Assembly (NCBI RefSeq): GCF_019969725.1
Contig: NZ_JAHXYW010000013.1
Location: 1-64,000 of the forward strand
Source of the DNA: Neobacillus bataviensis
GTDB lineage: Bacteria; Bacillota; Bacilli; Bacillales_B; DSM-18226
Direction: 5' to 3'
DNA: 64,000 bases
Shown: positions 32,327 through 41,632 of the stretch, piece by piece
Numbering within the stretch: the first letter of the stretch is position 1
Layout of the letters: each line of letters begins with the position of its first letter
Notes under the pieces: generated by a model
What the model was told of the DNA's origin: nothing
The model's database searches: none
What the model saw: the letters and a program-made list of their open reading frames with translations, nothing else
Program-made: the position numbers and the translations under genes

Positions 32327-33466
32327 ATGATTAAAAAGTATATGACATTCCAAAAAAATAATGGGATTGCTCCATATATTTGGACTGTTCTCTGCATTTT
32401 ACCGTTTTACTTCATTTTTCAAGCGCCTACCACCCTTCAAATCGTAGTAGGAATTTTACTAACCCTGCTATTTTTTATCCTTTATAGGATCGCGTTTATT
32501 TCGAAAGGATGGCCTGTCTATCTTTGGACATTAATCCTTATTGGTATCTCCATAACAGCGACCAGTCTATTCAGCTATGTTTATTTTGCCTTTTTTCTTG
32601 CCTATTTTATTGGAAATATAAAAGACCGCGCAGCTTTTTTAACCTTGTATTTTATCCATCTGCTCAGTACATCGGCATCGATTAATTACAGCATCGTTAT
32701 GCATGAAAAGCTCTTTTTACAGCAATTGCCCTTTGTTATTATCATTTGGATTAGTGTGATCCTTCTCCCATTCAGTATTTATAACCGGAAAGAAAGAGGG
32801 CAGCTTGAAGAAAAATTGGAATATGCCAATAAAAAAATTTCTGAGCTTGTAAAATTGGAGGAACGGCAGCGGATAGCCAGGGATCTTCATGATACTTTAG
32901 GACAAAAGCTTTCCTTGATAGGATTGAAGACGGATTTGGCAAGAAAATTGATCACGAAAGACCCTGAGCAAGCCAGGAATGAATTGAAGGATGTTCAGCA
33001 AACGGCAAGGACTGCACTAAGCGAAGTAAGAAAAATGGTTTCTTCGATGAGGGGTATTCGTATAAAAGATGAAATGTTACGGGTTAAGGAAATTCTGAGG
33101 GCAGCCCAGATTCAATTAGTTTCTGAAGAAGAGTTCACTCTGACGAATGTTTCGTTATTGACTGAGAATATATTAAGTATGTGCTTGAAAGAGGCCGTTA
33201 ATAATGTGGTCAAACATAGCGGGGCGACAACTTGTTATGTTTCAATTGAGCAATCGTGGAAGGAAATTGTATTAACCATTCGTGATGATGGTAAATTTAA
33301 AGGTACAGAAGGTTTTTTAGCGGAAGGGCATGGACTAATTGGAATGAAAGAACGGCTTGAATTCATTAACGGCAGTCTTGAACTTGTGACTAACAATGGA
33401 ACAACCTTAATCCTAAAAGTACCGAATGATGTAAAGCCGCATTTGGATAAGGAGGAGCGAAAATGA
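32327..33466 (+). CDS. desK: membrane thermosensor histidine kinase DesK
   Basis: This 379-residue histidine kinase/phosphatase senses membrane fluidity and cold. The N-terminal half is a bundle of hydrophobic segments (residues about 15-150), then a dimerisation helix with the phospho-accepting His188 in ERQRIARDLHDTLGQKLSL, matching the known Bacillus DesK position. The ATPase region has NVVKHSGAT (N box) and GHGLIGMKERLEF. The ATG overlaps nothing upstream; the downstream desR start overlaps its stop (ATGA). In Bacillus the target is the des lipid desaturase gene, which is not adjacent here. Confidence 0.93.
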   Translation: MIKKYMTFQKNNGIAPYIWTVLCILPFYFIFQAPTTLQIVVGILLTLLFFILYRIAFISKGWPVYLWTLILIGISITATSLFSYVYFAFFLAYFIGNIKDRAAFLTLYFIHLLSTSASINYSIVMHEKLFLQQLPFVIIIWISVILLPFSIYNRKERGQLEEKLEYANKKISELVKLEERQRIARDLHDTLGQKLSLIGLKTDLARKLITKDPEQARNELKDVQQTARTALSEVRKMVSSMRGIRIKDEMLRVKEILRAAQIQLVSEEEFTLTNVSLLTENILSMCLKEAVNNVVKHSGATTCYVSIEQSWKEIVLTIRDDGKFKGTEGFLAEGHGLIGMKERLEFINGSLELVTNNGTTLILKVPNDVKPHLDKEERK

Positions 33467-34062
33467 TAAGAATCGTTATCGCTGAGGACCAGCAAATGCT
33501 TCTAGGGGCCTTTGGATCACTGCTTAATTTGGAAGAAGATATGGAAGTAGTGGGAAAGGCCTCAAATGGGGAAGAAGCTGTCTCACTTGTGAAAAAATTC
33601 AAACCAGATGTATGTATCATGGATATTGAGATGCCGGGAAAAAGTGGACTTGAGGCAGCTGAGGATCTTAAAGGGCTTGGCTGCAAAGTAATCATCCTTA
33701 CTACTTTTGCTCGGACGGGGTATTTTCAGCGGGCATTAAAGGCTGGTGTCAGTGGGTATTTATTAAAGGACAGCCCCAGTGATGAACTAGCGGGCTCGAT
33801 CCGGAGCGTGATGGCAGGAAGAAGAATTTATGCACCGGAATTAATGGACGATGTATACGGGGAGGAAAATCCTTTAACTGATCGTGAAAAAGAAGTGTTA
33901 GAACTTGTTGCTGATGGCAAAAACACAAAAGAAATTGCAGAAGAACTTAGCATAAAAACAGGAACCGTTCGCAATTATATTTCCATCATCTTAGATAAAC
34001 TTGAAGTAAAAAACCGTATCGAGGCAATTACCCAATCAAAGGAAAAAGGCTGGTTTAAATAA
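33463..34062 (+). CDS. desR: response regulator DesR (NarL family)
   Basis: This 199-residue response regulator has phospho-acceptor Asp54 (VCIMDIEMPGKSG) and a LuxR-type helix-turn-helix at the end (LTDREKEVLELVADGKNTKE, then TVRNYISIILDKLEVKNR). These agree with B. subtilis DesR. The start overlaps the desK stop by four bases, so the two are translationally coupled. Phosphorylated DesR normally activates the fatty acid desaturase gene after a temperature drop. Confidence 0.93.
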   Translation: MIRIVIAEDQQMLLGAFGSLLNLEEDMEVVGKASNGEEAVSLVKKFKPDVCIMDIEMPGKSGLEAAEDLKGLGCKVIILTTFARTGYFQRALKAGVSGYLLKDSPSDELAGSIRSVMAGRRIYAPELMDDVYGEENPLTDREKEVLELVADGKNTKEIAEELSIKTGTVRNYISIILDKLEVKNRIEAITQSKEKGWFK

Positions 34063-34088
34063 ATCGTATTTATAACGTGGTAAAAATC

Positions 34089-34125
34089 AAAACCACCAAG
34101 CGTTAAGGAGCTTGGTGGTTTTTTA
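34089..34125. terminator. bidirectional terminator
   Basis: AAAACCACCAAGC and GCTTGGTGGTT form a 10-bp plus stem with T runs at both ends. It lies between desR and the convergent hydrolase. Confidence 0.85.
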
Positions 34126-34965
34126 GATGGCTTGAAATTTCCCAAGAAAGCTTTGGATATAGTCAAAAATCTCGTTTGGACGTTCTTCCGGGATTGCATG
34201 ACCAGTTTCTTTTAATACTATCAGTTCAGAATTTGCTAAATCTTTGTTTAGTTTTTCACCAACTTTAAGCGGCATAGACTTATCATGGTCACCCCAGATC
34301 AGTAGGCAGGGAGTTTTGATTTCCTTTAGGATTTTCGGTGGAAGATCCCCTTCACGGTCCCTTATCATTCTTGTCAAAGCAACAAAGATTTCATCCTGTA
34401 AAAAGGGCTGTAAGTAGCCGTTAATCATTTCTTCATTAATGATTGAGTGATTATAAAGTGCTTCTTGGAGATTCTTCTTTACTCCTGTTCTCGCGAACCA
34501 ATACTTCACAAATAGGTGAAAGTAAGGAATGTAGCTGGTTAAGACCAGAGGCAATTTTGATCGCTTGAGATAGGCCGAACTGCACAGCAAAATGGCTTTA
34601 TCTGCAAGCTCGGGTACCATGTGAAGAATATTCAAGACAATTTGCCCGCCCATTGAATGCCCAATAAAGGTTATGTTTTTTAATCCAAAAGACTCTGTAA
34701 GTTTAATGACCGTTTGAGCTAAATTCTTGTAAGAATAGACATATCGATTACATTTTGCGCTTTTCCCAAAAGGGGGAAGGTCTACTGATAACACTTGATA
34801 CTCCTGTTTGAGTAAGGAAATTAAATGGCGAAAAGTAAAGGTGGAGGAAAGAAAACCATGTAGTAAAACGAACGTTTTGTCCGATGACTGATTAGGATAA
34901 AATTCATAATAAATATTAATGTTATTTACTGGATGATAACCGGTTAAGACATCCTGCTTCATCAA
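34123..34965 (-). CDS. alpha/beta hydrolase (unassigned)
   Basis: This 280-residue alpha/beta hydrolase has FVLLHGFLSSTFTFRHL, VDLPPFGKS, the nucleophile elbow FIGHSMGGQIVL, the acid in LLIWGDHDKSMPL and histidine in KETGHAIPEERP. It resembles carboxylesterases of the YugF type, but the substrate is unknown. No upstream sequence ties it to a pathway. It is convergent with desR. Confidence 0.82.
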   Translation of the reverse strand: MMKQDVLTGYHPVNNINIYYEFYPNQSSDKTFVLLHGFLSSTFTFRHLISLLKQEYQVLSVDLPPFGKSAKCNRYVYSYKNLAQTVIKLTESFGLKNITFIGHSMGGQIVLNILHMVPELADKAILLCSSAYLKRSKLPLVLTSYIPYFHLFVKYWFARTGVKKNLQEALYNHSIINEEMINGYLQPFLQDEIFVALTRMIRDREGDLPPKILKEIKTPCLLIWGDHDKSMPLKVGEKLNKDLANSELIVLKETGHAIPEERPNEIFDYIQSFLGKFQAI

Positions 34966-35149
34966 TTTCTTCCTCCCATTCTAAATAAATAGTTGAAATT
35001 AATTTTCCCCAATCTTTCAACCTTACACTAATAAAATTTTTGGCAACCTTAATTAAGATTTTCAACTTTTTTGGTTTTTTTGAAATAAAATGTTTGAATT
35101 TTTAGAAAACTACTAGTATAATAAAAAAAAGCTCAAGGAGTTGATTTCC

Positions 35150-35344
35150 ATGGAAAAGAAATTACTAAATTCACCACAACATTCGGATGAAAATACTGAT
35201 GCTGTAGTTGCAGAGATGTTTTTAAACAATGCCATTAAAGAATTTAAGAGAGAAAAACTCCGCAAGGAAATCGACCAAACATTACAAGACGGAAACAAAG
35301 ATTTATTCCTAAAGTTGACGGAAGAGCTAAAGAAAATTTCCTAA
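35150..35344 (+). CDS. IDEAL-domain small protein
   Basis: This 64-residue protein contains an IDEAL domain: AEMFLNNAIKEFKREKLRKE followed by EIDQTLQDGNKDLFLKLTEEL. The AUG at 35150 follows AAGGAG at nine bases. IDEAL proteins are small Bacillus helical proteins, some of which act as adaptors or regulators of protein turnover. Nothing nearby reveals its partner. A terminator follows. Confidence 0.85.
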   Translation: MEKKLLNSPQHSDENTDAVVAEMFLNNAIKEFKREKLRKEIDQTLQDGNKDLFLKLTEELKKIS

Positions 35345-35374
35345 TTCATTGACTAACGATATTTAATACAAAAA

Positions 35375-35412
35375 ATGAAGCCCTATCCATTATGTGGATA
35401 TGGGCTTCATTC
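35375..35412. terminator. bidirectional terminator
   Basis: GAAGCCCTATCC pairs with GGATATGGGCTTC (one bulged base) between the IDEAL gene and the minus-strand LysR gene. Confidence 0.75.
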
Positions 35413-35427
35413 TGTTTGCAAGTATTA

Positions 35428-36312
35428 TTAAATTAATTTCGCTGCTTCATCAATGAATAATTTTGAAATCATTGAAAGGGTTCTATTTTGATTATAGACA
35501 AGATAGAAATACCTTTCTTCCGTGAAATCATCAAGTTCATAAATTTTAATGGAATTATGCTTTGCATATTCCCTGGCTGCGACTTCTGAAATAATCGATA
35601 TCCCTATGTCCTGCACCACAAATTGGATAATACTCTGGACACTGTCCGTATAAGCTATTATATTCATGTCTTCCTTTTGAATTTTATTCCTCTTTAAAAC
35701 TCTTTCTATCGCTGCATTGGTCCCTGAAGCAGAATTCCTCATAATAAAGGGATACTTAGTGATGGTCTTTATGGTCATCTTTTCCATCATTGGCACTTGA
35801 TTTGAAGTTACAAGGACTAATTTTTCTTTTAATAAGGGAATAAAATGGAGCTTATCATTTTCATATTTTTCACCTAATATCCCAATATCGACAGAACCAT
35901 TTAGCACCTGTTCAGCAACAAATTTGGATGAGGATTGATTAATATGAAATGTTGCATTAGGAAATTTCTCTCTAAATCGCTTCACCATCTTAGGTACAAG
36001 ATATTGCCCTGGGACAGAACTGGCTGACATGCGGATCATTCCTCGTAACTCTGTCATTCCTTGATTTAAGTCCAGCAAAGCTTGCTCTTTTAAGAATAAA
36101 ATTTTTAATGCCCACTGGTACAAACGTTCGCCATGGGGAGTAAGGACAATCTCCCTTCCGACGCGGTCAAAAAGATTAACATTCAGCGTTTTTTCTAATG
36201 AATGAATATGAGAGCTTACGGTTGATTGGCTTAAAAAAATATCCTCAGCTGCTTTTGAGAAGCTTTTATGCTCCACAACCTTAGTAAAAACATATAACTG
36301 ATGCAAATCCAT
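35428..36312 (-). CDS. LysR-family transcriptional regulator
   Basis: This 294-residue protein has an N-terminal winged helix (MDLHQLYVFTKVVEHKSFSKAA, then FLSQSTVSSHIHSLEKTL) and a type 2 periplasmic-binding-like effector domain (GSVDIGILGEKYE; VVQDIGISIIS). It resembles the CysL-like branch, but no target gene is adjacent. The upstream region shows no repeat. It is transcribed away from the repeat-protein gene. Confidence 0.88.
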   Translation of the reverse strand: MDLHQLYVFTKVVEHKSFSKAAEDIFLSQSTVSSHIHSLEKTLNVNLFDRVGREIVLTPHGERLYQWALKILFLKEQALLDLNQGMTELRGMIRMSASSVPGQYLVPKMVKRFREKFPNATFHINQSSSKFVAEQVLNGSVDIGILGEKYENDKLHFIPLLKEKLVLVTSNQVPMMEKMTIKTITKYPFIMRNSASGTNAAIERVLKRNKIQKEDMNIIAYTDSVQSIIQFVVQDIGISIISEVAAREYAKHNSIKIYELDDFTEERYFYLVYNQNRTLSMISKLFIDEAAKLI

Positions 36313-36416
36313 GCCTATACGCCACCTATATAAAAAGTCGATTGGTTTCTATAGATTTAATAGATAAGTTGAATATATACTATTATATCATTACTTAAAA
36401 AATCATAAAGCTAAAA

Positions 36417-36450
36417 AAGAAGCCCTATCCGTTTGGATGGGACTTCTTTA
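36417..36450 (-). terminator. terminator of the repeat-protein gene
   Basis: AAGAAGCCCTATCC and GGATGGGACTTCTT pair with one mismatch around GTTT. The LysR promoter region lies immediately to the left. Confidence 0.7.
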
Positions 36451-36463
36451 TCTTTACATGAAA

Positions 36464-36976
36464 TTAGTTATCATCATCCTCGCTATGTCTGTTCTGATGT
36501 TCACCATCATCGGATTTTTGGTCATCATTGCCGCTGTGTCGATTTTGATGTGTGCCATCGTCATTTTTGTTATCGTCATCGCCGCTGTGTCTGTTTTGGT
36601 GCGTCCCATCGTCAGTTTTTAGGTCATCATCGCCGCTGTGTCGATTTTGATGTGCGCCGTCAACGGTTTTGTTATCGTCTTCGCCGCTATGTCTGTTTTG
36701 ATGTGCTCCATCATTTGTTTTATTGTCATCATTTACGCTATTATTGGTAGACTGTGAGCCATTACGATCATCGGACTTTACCTTAATATATGACTTTCCA
36801 TGCTCTGTTTCGATTTCTACCTTTTGCCCATTCACCCTTGTATTGACATTACTCTTACTGTCATCCAGATGATTTGAATCATCAGCTCGAGTGTCGTTTT
36901 TTGATGCATTTGCAAATGCCGCGCCGCCCAAAATTAATAACCCAGATATCGCCCCAACAATAATCTTCTTTTTCAT
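36464..36976 (-). CDS. secreted Asp/His-rich tandem-repeat protein
   Basis: This 170-residue protein has an export signal (MKKKIIVGAISGLLILGGAA), a middle segment (RVNGQKVEIETEHGKSYIKV), and five 17-residue repeats covering residues 83-167 with the constant part DG-x-HQNRHS. The repeats are rich in Asp and His and could bind cations outside the cell. No family is known to me. It is in the minus-strand run with a PepSY protein and a two-component system, the latter probably controlling it. AGGAGG-type spacing (AAGGAGGAATTTC) precedes the ATG at 36976. Confidence 0.75.
   Translation of the reverse strand: MKKKIIVGAISGLLILGGAAFANASKNDTRADDSNHLDDSKSNVNTRVNGQKVEIETEHGKSYIKVKSDDRNGSQSTNNSVNDDNKTNDGAHQNRHSGEDDNKTVDGAHQNRHSGDDDLKTDDGTHQNRHSGDDDNKNDDGTHQNRHSGNDDQKSDDGEHQNRHSEDDDN
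36476..36730 (-). repeat. five 51-bp tandem repeats in the gene at 36464
   Basis: Units of 17 codons (DDNKTNDGAHQNRHSGE and variants) are repeated five times. Codons vary at scattered positions, so the expansion is not recent. Confidence 0.8.
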
Positions 36977-37093
36977 TGAAATTCCTCCTTCATATTTGTT
37001 TTTACATTTATAGAATATCCAGCGAAGATTAGAGAATAGGAAAGAGAAACATTAGAAAGTAATGAGAAAGTTATTGTTTCGCTAGTGGGCGTA

Positions 37094-37897
37094 TCAGTGA
37101 TCATCATTTTTATCATCTTTTTTCTTATCGTCTATTTTTTGATCATCATCAGCTTCTCTATCTACCTTTTTGTCATCATCCTCTTTTTTACGGTCATCCC
37201 ATGTTACTGAAAGCACCTTGCCGGTTATGGCATGTACCTGCACAATAGCCTCCTGACCGGATGGTGATTTTATTTTTATCAGGTAATAGGTAACACTTTC
37301 TTTTGTTTCAAGCCAAATATGGTCCACAATTCCCTTCACTTGTTTAGTGGCAATCTGCCCGGCCTCTGCCTCAGTTAAACTCTTTGGCGGTTCATGAATA
37401 TTGATTGATTTGGTTGAAAGGATTGAGCCTGTTACAGCATTTACGGTAATCGTTGTCTGTTTGTTTTCTGTAGTGACAACAGCCTTGTAAATAGGACTTC
37501 CATTGCCTTGTAACTTTTCTAAAGACGTAATTTTTCCATTTGCCTCTGATAAAATAATGGCTTTTATTTTTTCTTCCGATAAACCTGTCGAAGTGGGTTC
37601 ATCAGGGAGTATTGTTTTGTTATCTAATTTCTGTAAAGATAATATTTTACCGCTTGTCGCATCTATCTTGATCTGATAAAGAAGTTCTTGTTTTTCTAAT
37701 TTCATATGATATTGTTTGCCTGCCAGTTTAATTTGTGTGACCGTTCCCTGGTATCGGTTTTCAACGAGTAATTGTGCTTCCTTTTCTGAAAGAATTTCAG
37801 CGTTTGCCTTTGAAGGTCCAAGCTTATTCCAGCCTATAAAAATAATTCCTGCCAAAATAACGCAAACAATCAGCCATTTCCATCCTTTTTTCTTCAT
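37094..37897 (-). CDS. exported PepSY-domain protein (YkoI-like)
   Basis: This 267-residue protein has an N-terminal signal or anchor (WLIVCVILAGIIFIGW), then three tandem PepSY domains (marks: EAQLLVENRYQGTVTQIKLA; IKAIILSEANGKITSLEK; EAGQIATKQVKGIVDHIWLE), and an acidic tail of Asp/Lys/His (DDDKKVDREADDDQKIDD). PepSY domains often inhibit or sense at the cell surface. It lies downstream of a response regulator/kinase pair in the order of the Bacillus ykoG-ykoH-ykoI genes, so it is probably their target or partner. The acidic tail resembles the neighbouring repeat protein. Confidence 0.8.
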   Translation of the reverse strand: MKKKGWKWLIVCVILAGIIFIGWNKLGPSKANAEILSEKEAQLLVENRYQGTVTQIKLAGKQYHMKLEKQELLYQIKIDATSGKILSLQKLDNKTILPDEPTSTGLSEEKIKAIILSEANGKITSLEKLQGNGSPIYKAVVTTENKQTTITVNAVTGSILSTKSINIHEPPKSLTEAEAGQIATKQVKGIVDHIWLETKESVTYYLIKIKSPSGQEAIVQVHAITGKVLSVTWDDRKKEDDDKKVDREADDDQKIDDKKKDDKNDDH

Positions 37898-37974
37898 TTT
37901 TCCACCTCACCACATATGCGTACTCTTATTTTCTTATATGAAAATTAGAAAATGCTGAGAAAATAAGTATTTTA

Positions 37975-39333
37975 TTACTTCTTTAGAAAAAGAGCAGCAG
38001 TGGTTCCGACTCCTTCTTTGCTTTCAAGCTGAAGCCTAACATCAATGGCGTCTGCGATTTCCTTTGCTAAAGAGAGTCCAAGGCCAGCTCCCCCTTTTTT
38101 TCTATTTCTGGCCTTATCGACTCGGTAGAAGCGATCAAAAACCTTTGTCAGATCTTCAGTACTCATCCCTATACCGCGATCCATTATCTTGATATATACC
38201 TCACCATCCATAATTCCTAAAGCAACTTTTATCGTGTCATCACTATATTTTCGAGCATTATCAAGAAAGATAAATAAAAGCTGCTTTAATTTTTTTTCAT
38301 CAGTAAGTACTGTTAATGGAGGCTCGCTGTCATTTTCATCGGCATAGTGAATGTCAAGGTTGTAAGCATTCCGGAATGTAATTAATGATTGTTTTAAAAA
38401 ACTTGTTAGATTTATCTCTGTCTTTTGAATGTTCCATTGTTCGTGATGTTTTGCGAGTAATAATAGCTGATCGGTCATGTCTTTCATCCGAATAGCTTCT
38501 GAATGAATAGCTTCAATTGATTCGTTAAAAATTTGGGGATCAGCCAAACCTCTTCTCTTTAATAGGCTGGAATAGCTCTCAATAATTGTTAAAGGGGTTT
38601 TAAATTCATGGGAAGCATTTGAGACAAACATCTTTTGTTTTTCATAATTGGTTTCAAGCAAGTCAATCATGTGGTTAAAGGTCTTGCCCATTTGATAAAG
38701 TTCATCCTTTGATTTTTCCTCGAGTATTAGGCGTTTAAAGCGGCCGCTCTGCCTAATTTCGGTCATCGTCTTAATCATCGTGGTCACTGGCCTGGTGATC
38801 AGCTTGCTTAAAATCCTGCTGGAGACAATCACTGGAACCAATGCAAGGAAGGTAACCAAAATGAGAACAAGTCGAAGTATTTTTAAATTATTTGTGGTTG
38901 TTTTTATACTTTTTATAATTTGAAGGTTCCCTTCATTACCGTCAGACATTATGATTGGCATCGATTCAAATATATAGGATTGATTTTGAAATTCAATGAA
39001 TTGACTGATTTCCGTTTTGGAAAATTTCGTATTTCTTTCTTTAAGTTTATTTTCTGTTGAACTTGTCACTGAAATGATTCGTTGGTTACCTTTGGGTACA
39101 AATCTGATCATTCCGTCGATAGGAACATAAGAGCGGAGCAAATCCAAATCGGGAACAGTGCCGAGTGACTGCCCGATGGCATCTGCTGTTTTTTTTAATT
39201 CCCTATTAGCAGTATCTATCTCACTATCGAGAAGTAATTTACTAAAAGAAATATACACCGAAAAATTCATGACAATTAAGAGGAAGGCAAACAAGACAGC
39301 CGTTGACAAATTGATTTTACTACTCAGCTTCAT
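37975..39333 (-). CDS. OmpR-type sensor histidine kinase (YkoH-like)
   Basis: This 452-residue transmembrane kinase has an N-terminal membrane segment (residues 10-32), an extracellular domain of about 110 residues, a second membrane segment near residue 155, a HAMP region, the H box SNASHEFKTPLTIIESY with the phospho-accepting histidine, and N/G boxes (DNARKYSDDT; GLGLSLAKEI). It is followed on the minus strand by the PepSY gene. Its ATG overlaps the stop of the response regulator gene by four bases. Confidence 0.88.
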   Translation of the reverse strand: MKLSSKINLSTAVLFAFLLIVMNFSVYISFSKLLLDSEIDTANRELKKTADAIGQSLGTVPDLDLLRSYVPIDGMIRFVPKGNQRIISVTSSTENKLKERNTKFSKTEISQFIEFQNQSYIFESMPIIMSDGNEGNLQIIKSIKTTTNNLKILRLVLILVTFLALVPVIVSSRILSKLITRPVTTMIKTMTEIRQSGRFKRLILEEKSKDELYQMGKTFNHMIDLLETNYEKQKMFVSNASHEFKTPLTIIESYSSLLKRRGLADPQIFNESIEAIHSEAIRMKDMTDQLLLLAKHHEQWNIQKTEINLTSFLKQSLITFRNAYNLDIHYADENDSEPPLTVLTDEKKLKQLLFIFLDNARKYSDDTIKVALGIMDGEVYIKIMDRGIGMSTEDLTKVFDRFYRVDKARNRKKGGAGLGLSLAKEIADAIDVRLQLESKEGVGTTAALFLKK

Positions 39334-40034
39334 TTGACTTCCTTCAATACATAACCAACCCCGCGGACAGTATGAATTAAAGCTGGCATATTTGGAAGGT
39401 CTATTTTCTTCCTTACGTAACGAATATACACATCGACAACATTTGTATCTCCCATAAAGTCATAACCCCATACAGCTTCTAAAATTTGGTCCCTGTTTAA
39501 TACCTGACGTTTATTAATAAGTAAATAAACGAGCAAATCAAACTCCCTAGGTGTTAAATCAATAGTATCCTGTCCACGTAATACTTCACGCGTTTTTTGA
39601 TTAACTTTTAAATCAGCGAAAGTTAAGACATCGGTGTCTATTGTATTTTGTTCAACTTCCTTAACTATTTTGACTCTTAGGGCAGCACGAATTCGCGCAA
39701 GAACTTCTTCAATTTGAAAAGGCTTAGTTATATAGTCATTTGCACCGTAATCAAGACCTGAGACTTTATCCTCTACAGACCCTTTTGCCGTTAATAACAA
39801 AACAGGAGTTTGTTTATCATTAATTCGAATCCGGCGGAGTAGTTCAATTCCACTTAAACCGGGTAGCATGACATCTAATAGAACTAAATCCCATTTTTCA
39901 GTCCTATATGTATCAAATGCCTCCAGACCATCCGTCACTTTCGTAACGCTATATCCTTCATACTCAAGTTCAAGCTCAAGCAGCCTGGCGATCTTTTCTT
40001 CATCCTCAACAACCAATATTGATTCTTTGGTCAT
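39330..40034 (-). CDS. OmpR-type response regulator (YkoG-like)
   Basis: This 234-residue regulator has phospho-acceptor Asp54 (LVLLDVMLPG) and an OmpR winged helix at the end (LTPREFDLLVYLLINKRQVL; VVDVYIRYVRKKID). It is translationally coupled to the histidine kinase. With the PepSY gene it forms a set like ykoGHI. The likely signal is cell-envelope or metal-related, by analogy only. Confidence 0.9.
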   Translation of the reverse strand: MTKESILVVEDEEKIARLLELELEYEGYSVTKVTDGLEAFDTYRTEKWDLVLLDVMLPGLSGIELLRRIRINDKQTPVLLLTAKGSVEDKVSGLDYGANDYITKPFQIEEVLARIRAALRVKIVKEVEQNTIDTDVLTFADLKVNQKTREVLRGQDTIDLTPREFDLLVYLLINKRQVLNRDQILEAVWGYDFMGDTNVVDVYIRYVRKKIDLPNMPALIHTVRGVGYVLKEVK

Positions 40035-40234
40035 GAAAAGGCTCCCCCCTAAGTCCTAAAATTCGTATAATTCTAATGATTCATTTTATAACCTTTTTTT
40101 CCACAGAAGCACTAATTTATCCTTCTTATTTCGGACAATAAAAAAACATTCACCAAATAATTCTTAAGTGGATGTTTAAGTTTATATTTTGTTAAAGTAT
40201 GATGAATAAAGAGAATTTGATAGGAGTGAATGAT

Positions 40235-41626
40235 TTGCCGCAGCTTCATGTTTATAGTAAAAAAATTCCTTATTCATATTCAAGGTTTTTTCACCAATTT
40301 CGTACGCTCGCTCAAAACAGTAAATATCACGTTTTATTAGAAAGCGGACGTGGAGGGCGTTATAGTATTGCAGCCTTTGAACCTGAATCAATAATGAAAG
40401 GGAAAAATAATCAGCTAGAAATAATAAATGAAAATGGTACAGAAACAATTGCAGGAAATCCCCTTTATTTATTAAAGGAATGGATGGACAAGTATCACGT
40501 CGATAAAATAGAGGGTCTGCCAAGTTTTTTAGGCGGGGCGATCGGATATTTAAGCTATGATTACGCTCGTTATATCGAAAAGCTTCCAGAATTAGCGAAG
40601 GATGATTTAGATACACCTGATATTTTCTTTTTTATCGTAAAAGAATGGTTTGTATTTGATCACGAGAATGATACTTTATGGTTATTGTTTTTGGCTGAGA
40701 ATGATCAGAATATCGAGGAGAAGCTTTCTGTTTGGGAAAGGCACTGGCTTCAGGAACCTTCTGCGGCCCCGCGTTCAGGTGACAGGGAGATTTACAACAA
40801 TAATTTAGAGGTTTCAATGACGGAGGATGAATTTAAAGGAGCCGTCAAACAGATTCAGCAATATATCGCACAAGGGGATGTTTTCCAGGTCAATCTCGCG
40901 GTCCGTCAATCCAAACGGCTGCAAGTAGATGCGATTGATGTTTACCAACAATTAAGGTCTTTAAACCCATCACCATATATGGGGTATTTTCATACACCAG
41001 ACTTTCAGCTCGTTAGTGGATCGCCAGAACTTTTAGTGAAAAAGAGTGGAACTGAAGTTAGCACTCGGCCGATTGCCGGTACCCGTTCGAGAGGGAAGGA
41101 CCATGAAGAGGATATCAAACTTGCCAATGAATTAATCGAGAATGACAAGGAACGAGCAGAACATGTAATGCTTGTCGACCTTGAGCGCAATGACCTTGGG
41201 AGAGTATGTAAATACGGAACTGTCGAGGTAAATGAATTTATGGTGATTGAAAAATACTCCCATGTAATGCACATCGTGTCAAATGTAAGAGGAGAATTAG
41301 CGGATGATAAAACAAGCTTTGATATCATTGACGCTGTATTTCCAGGCGGAACGATAACAGGTGCACCTAAAGTGCGGACAATGGAAATAATAGAAGAGCT
41401 TGAGCCTGTTCGAAGGGGTATTTATACCGGTTCTCTTGGCTGGATAGATTTTAGCGGCGATTTAGAATTAAACATTATTATTCGAACGATGCTTGTAAAG
41501 GATGGTATGGCACATGTTCAAGCTGGCGCAGGCATCGTGATTGATTCCAATCCAAAGCATGAATATAAAGAATCACTGAAGAAGGCAGCAGCGCTATGGA
41601 AAGCAAAAGAAATGGCAGAAGGGTGA
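40235..41626 (+). CDS. pabB: aminodeoxychorismate synthase component I
   Basis: This 463-residue chorismate-binding enzyme of the PabB/TrpE type makes 4-amino-4-deoxychorismate for folate, using ammonia from PabA. It contains the chorismate-enzyme signatures SPELLVKKSGTEVSTRPIAG and RNDLGRVCKYG, and VFPGGTITGAPKVRTMEIIEEL. The TTG start at 40235 has ATAGGAG at seven to eight bases; an ATG upstream lacks a site. It is seven bases from pabA. TrpE is the main alternative; the pabC neighbour supports PabB. Confidence 0.88.
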   Translation: MPQLHVYSKKIPYSYSRFFHQFRTLAQNSKYHVLLESGRGGRYSIAAFEPESIMKGKNNQLEIINENGTETIAGNPLYLLKEWMDKYHVDKIEGLPSFLGGAIGYLSYDYARYIEKLPELAKDDLDTPDIFFFIVKEWFVFDHENDTLWLLFLAENDQNIEEKLSVWERHWLQEPSAAPRSGDREIYNNNLEVSMTEDEFKGAVKQIQQYIAQGDVFQVNLAVRQSKRLQVDAIDVYQQLRSLNPSPYMGYFHTPDFQLVSGSPELLVKKSGTEVSTRPIAGTRSRGKDHEEDIKLANELIENDKERAEHVMLVDLERNDLGRVCKYGTVEVNEFMVIEKYSHVMHIVSNVRGELADDKTSFDIIDAVFPGGTITGAPKVRTMEIIEELEPVRRGIYTGSLGWIDFSGDLELNIIIRTMLVKDGMAHVQAGAGIVIDSNPKHEYKESLKKAAALWKAKEMAEG

Positions 41627-41632
41627 GCAGCA

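Noticed and set aside
36476..36730. Regular spacing that could be mistaken for a CRISPR array
   Set aside because: The units are 51 bp in-frame protein repeats without unique spacers. No CRISPR array or cas gene was found in the window.
36433..36750. Plus-strand Cys/His-rich frame
   Set aside because: It is the reverse image of the DG-x-HQNRHS tandem repeats, with no ribosome site or family match.
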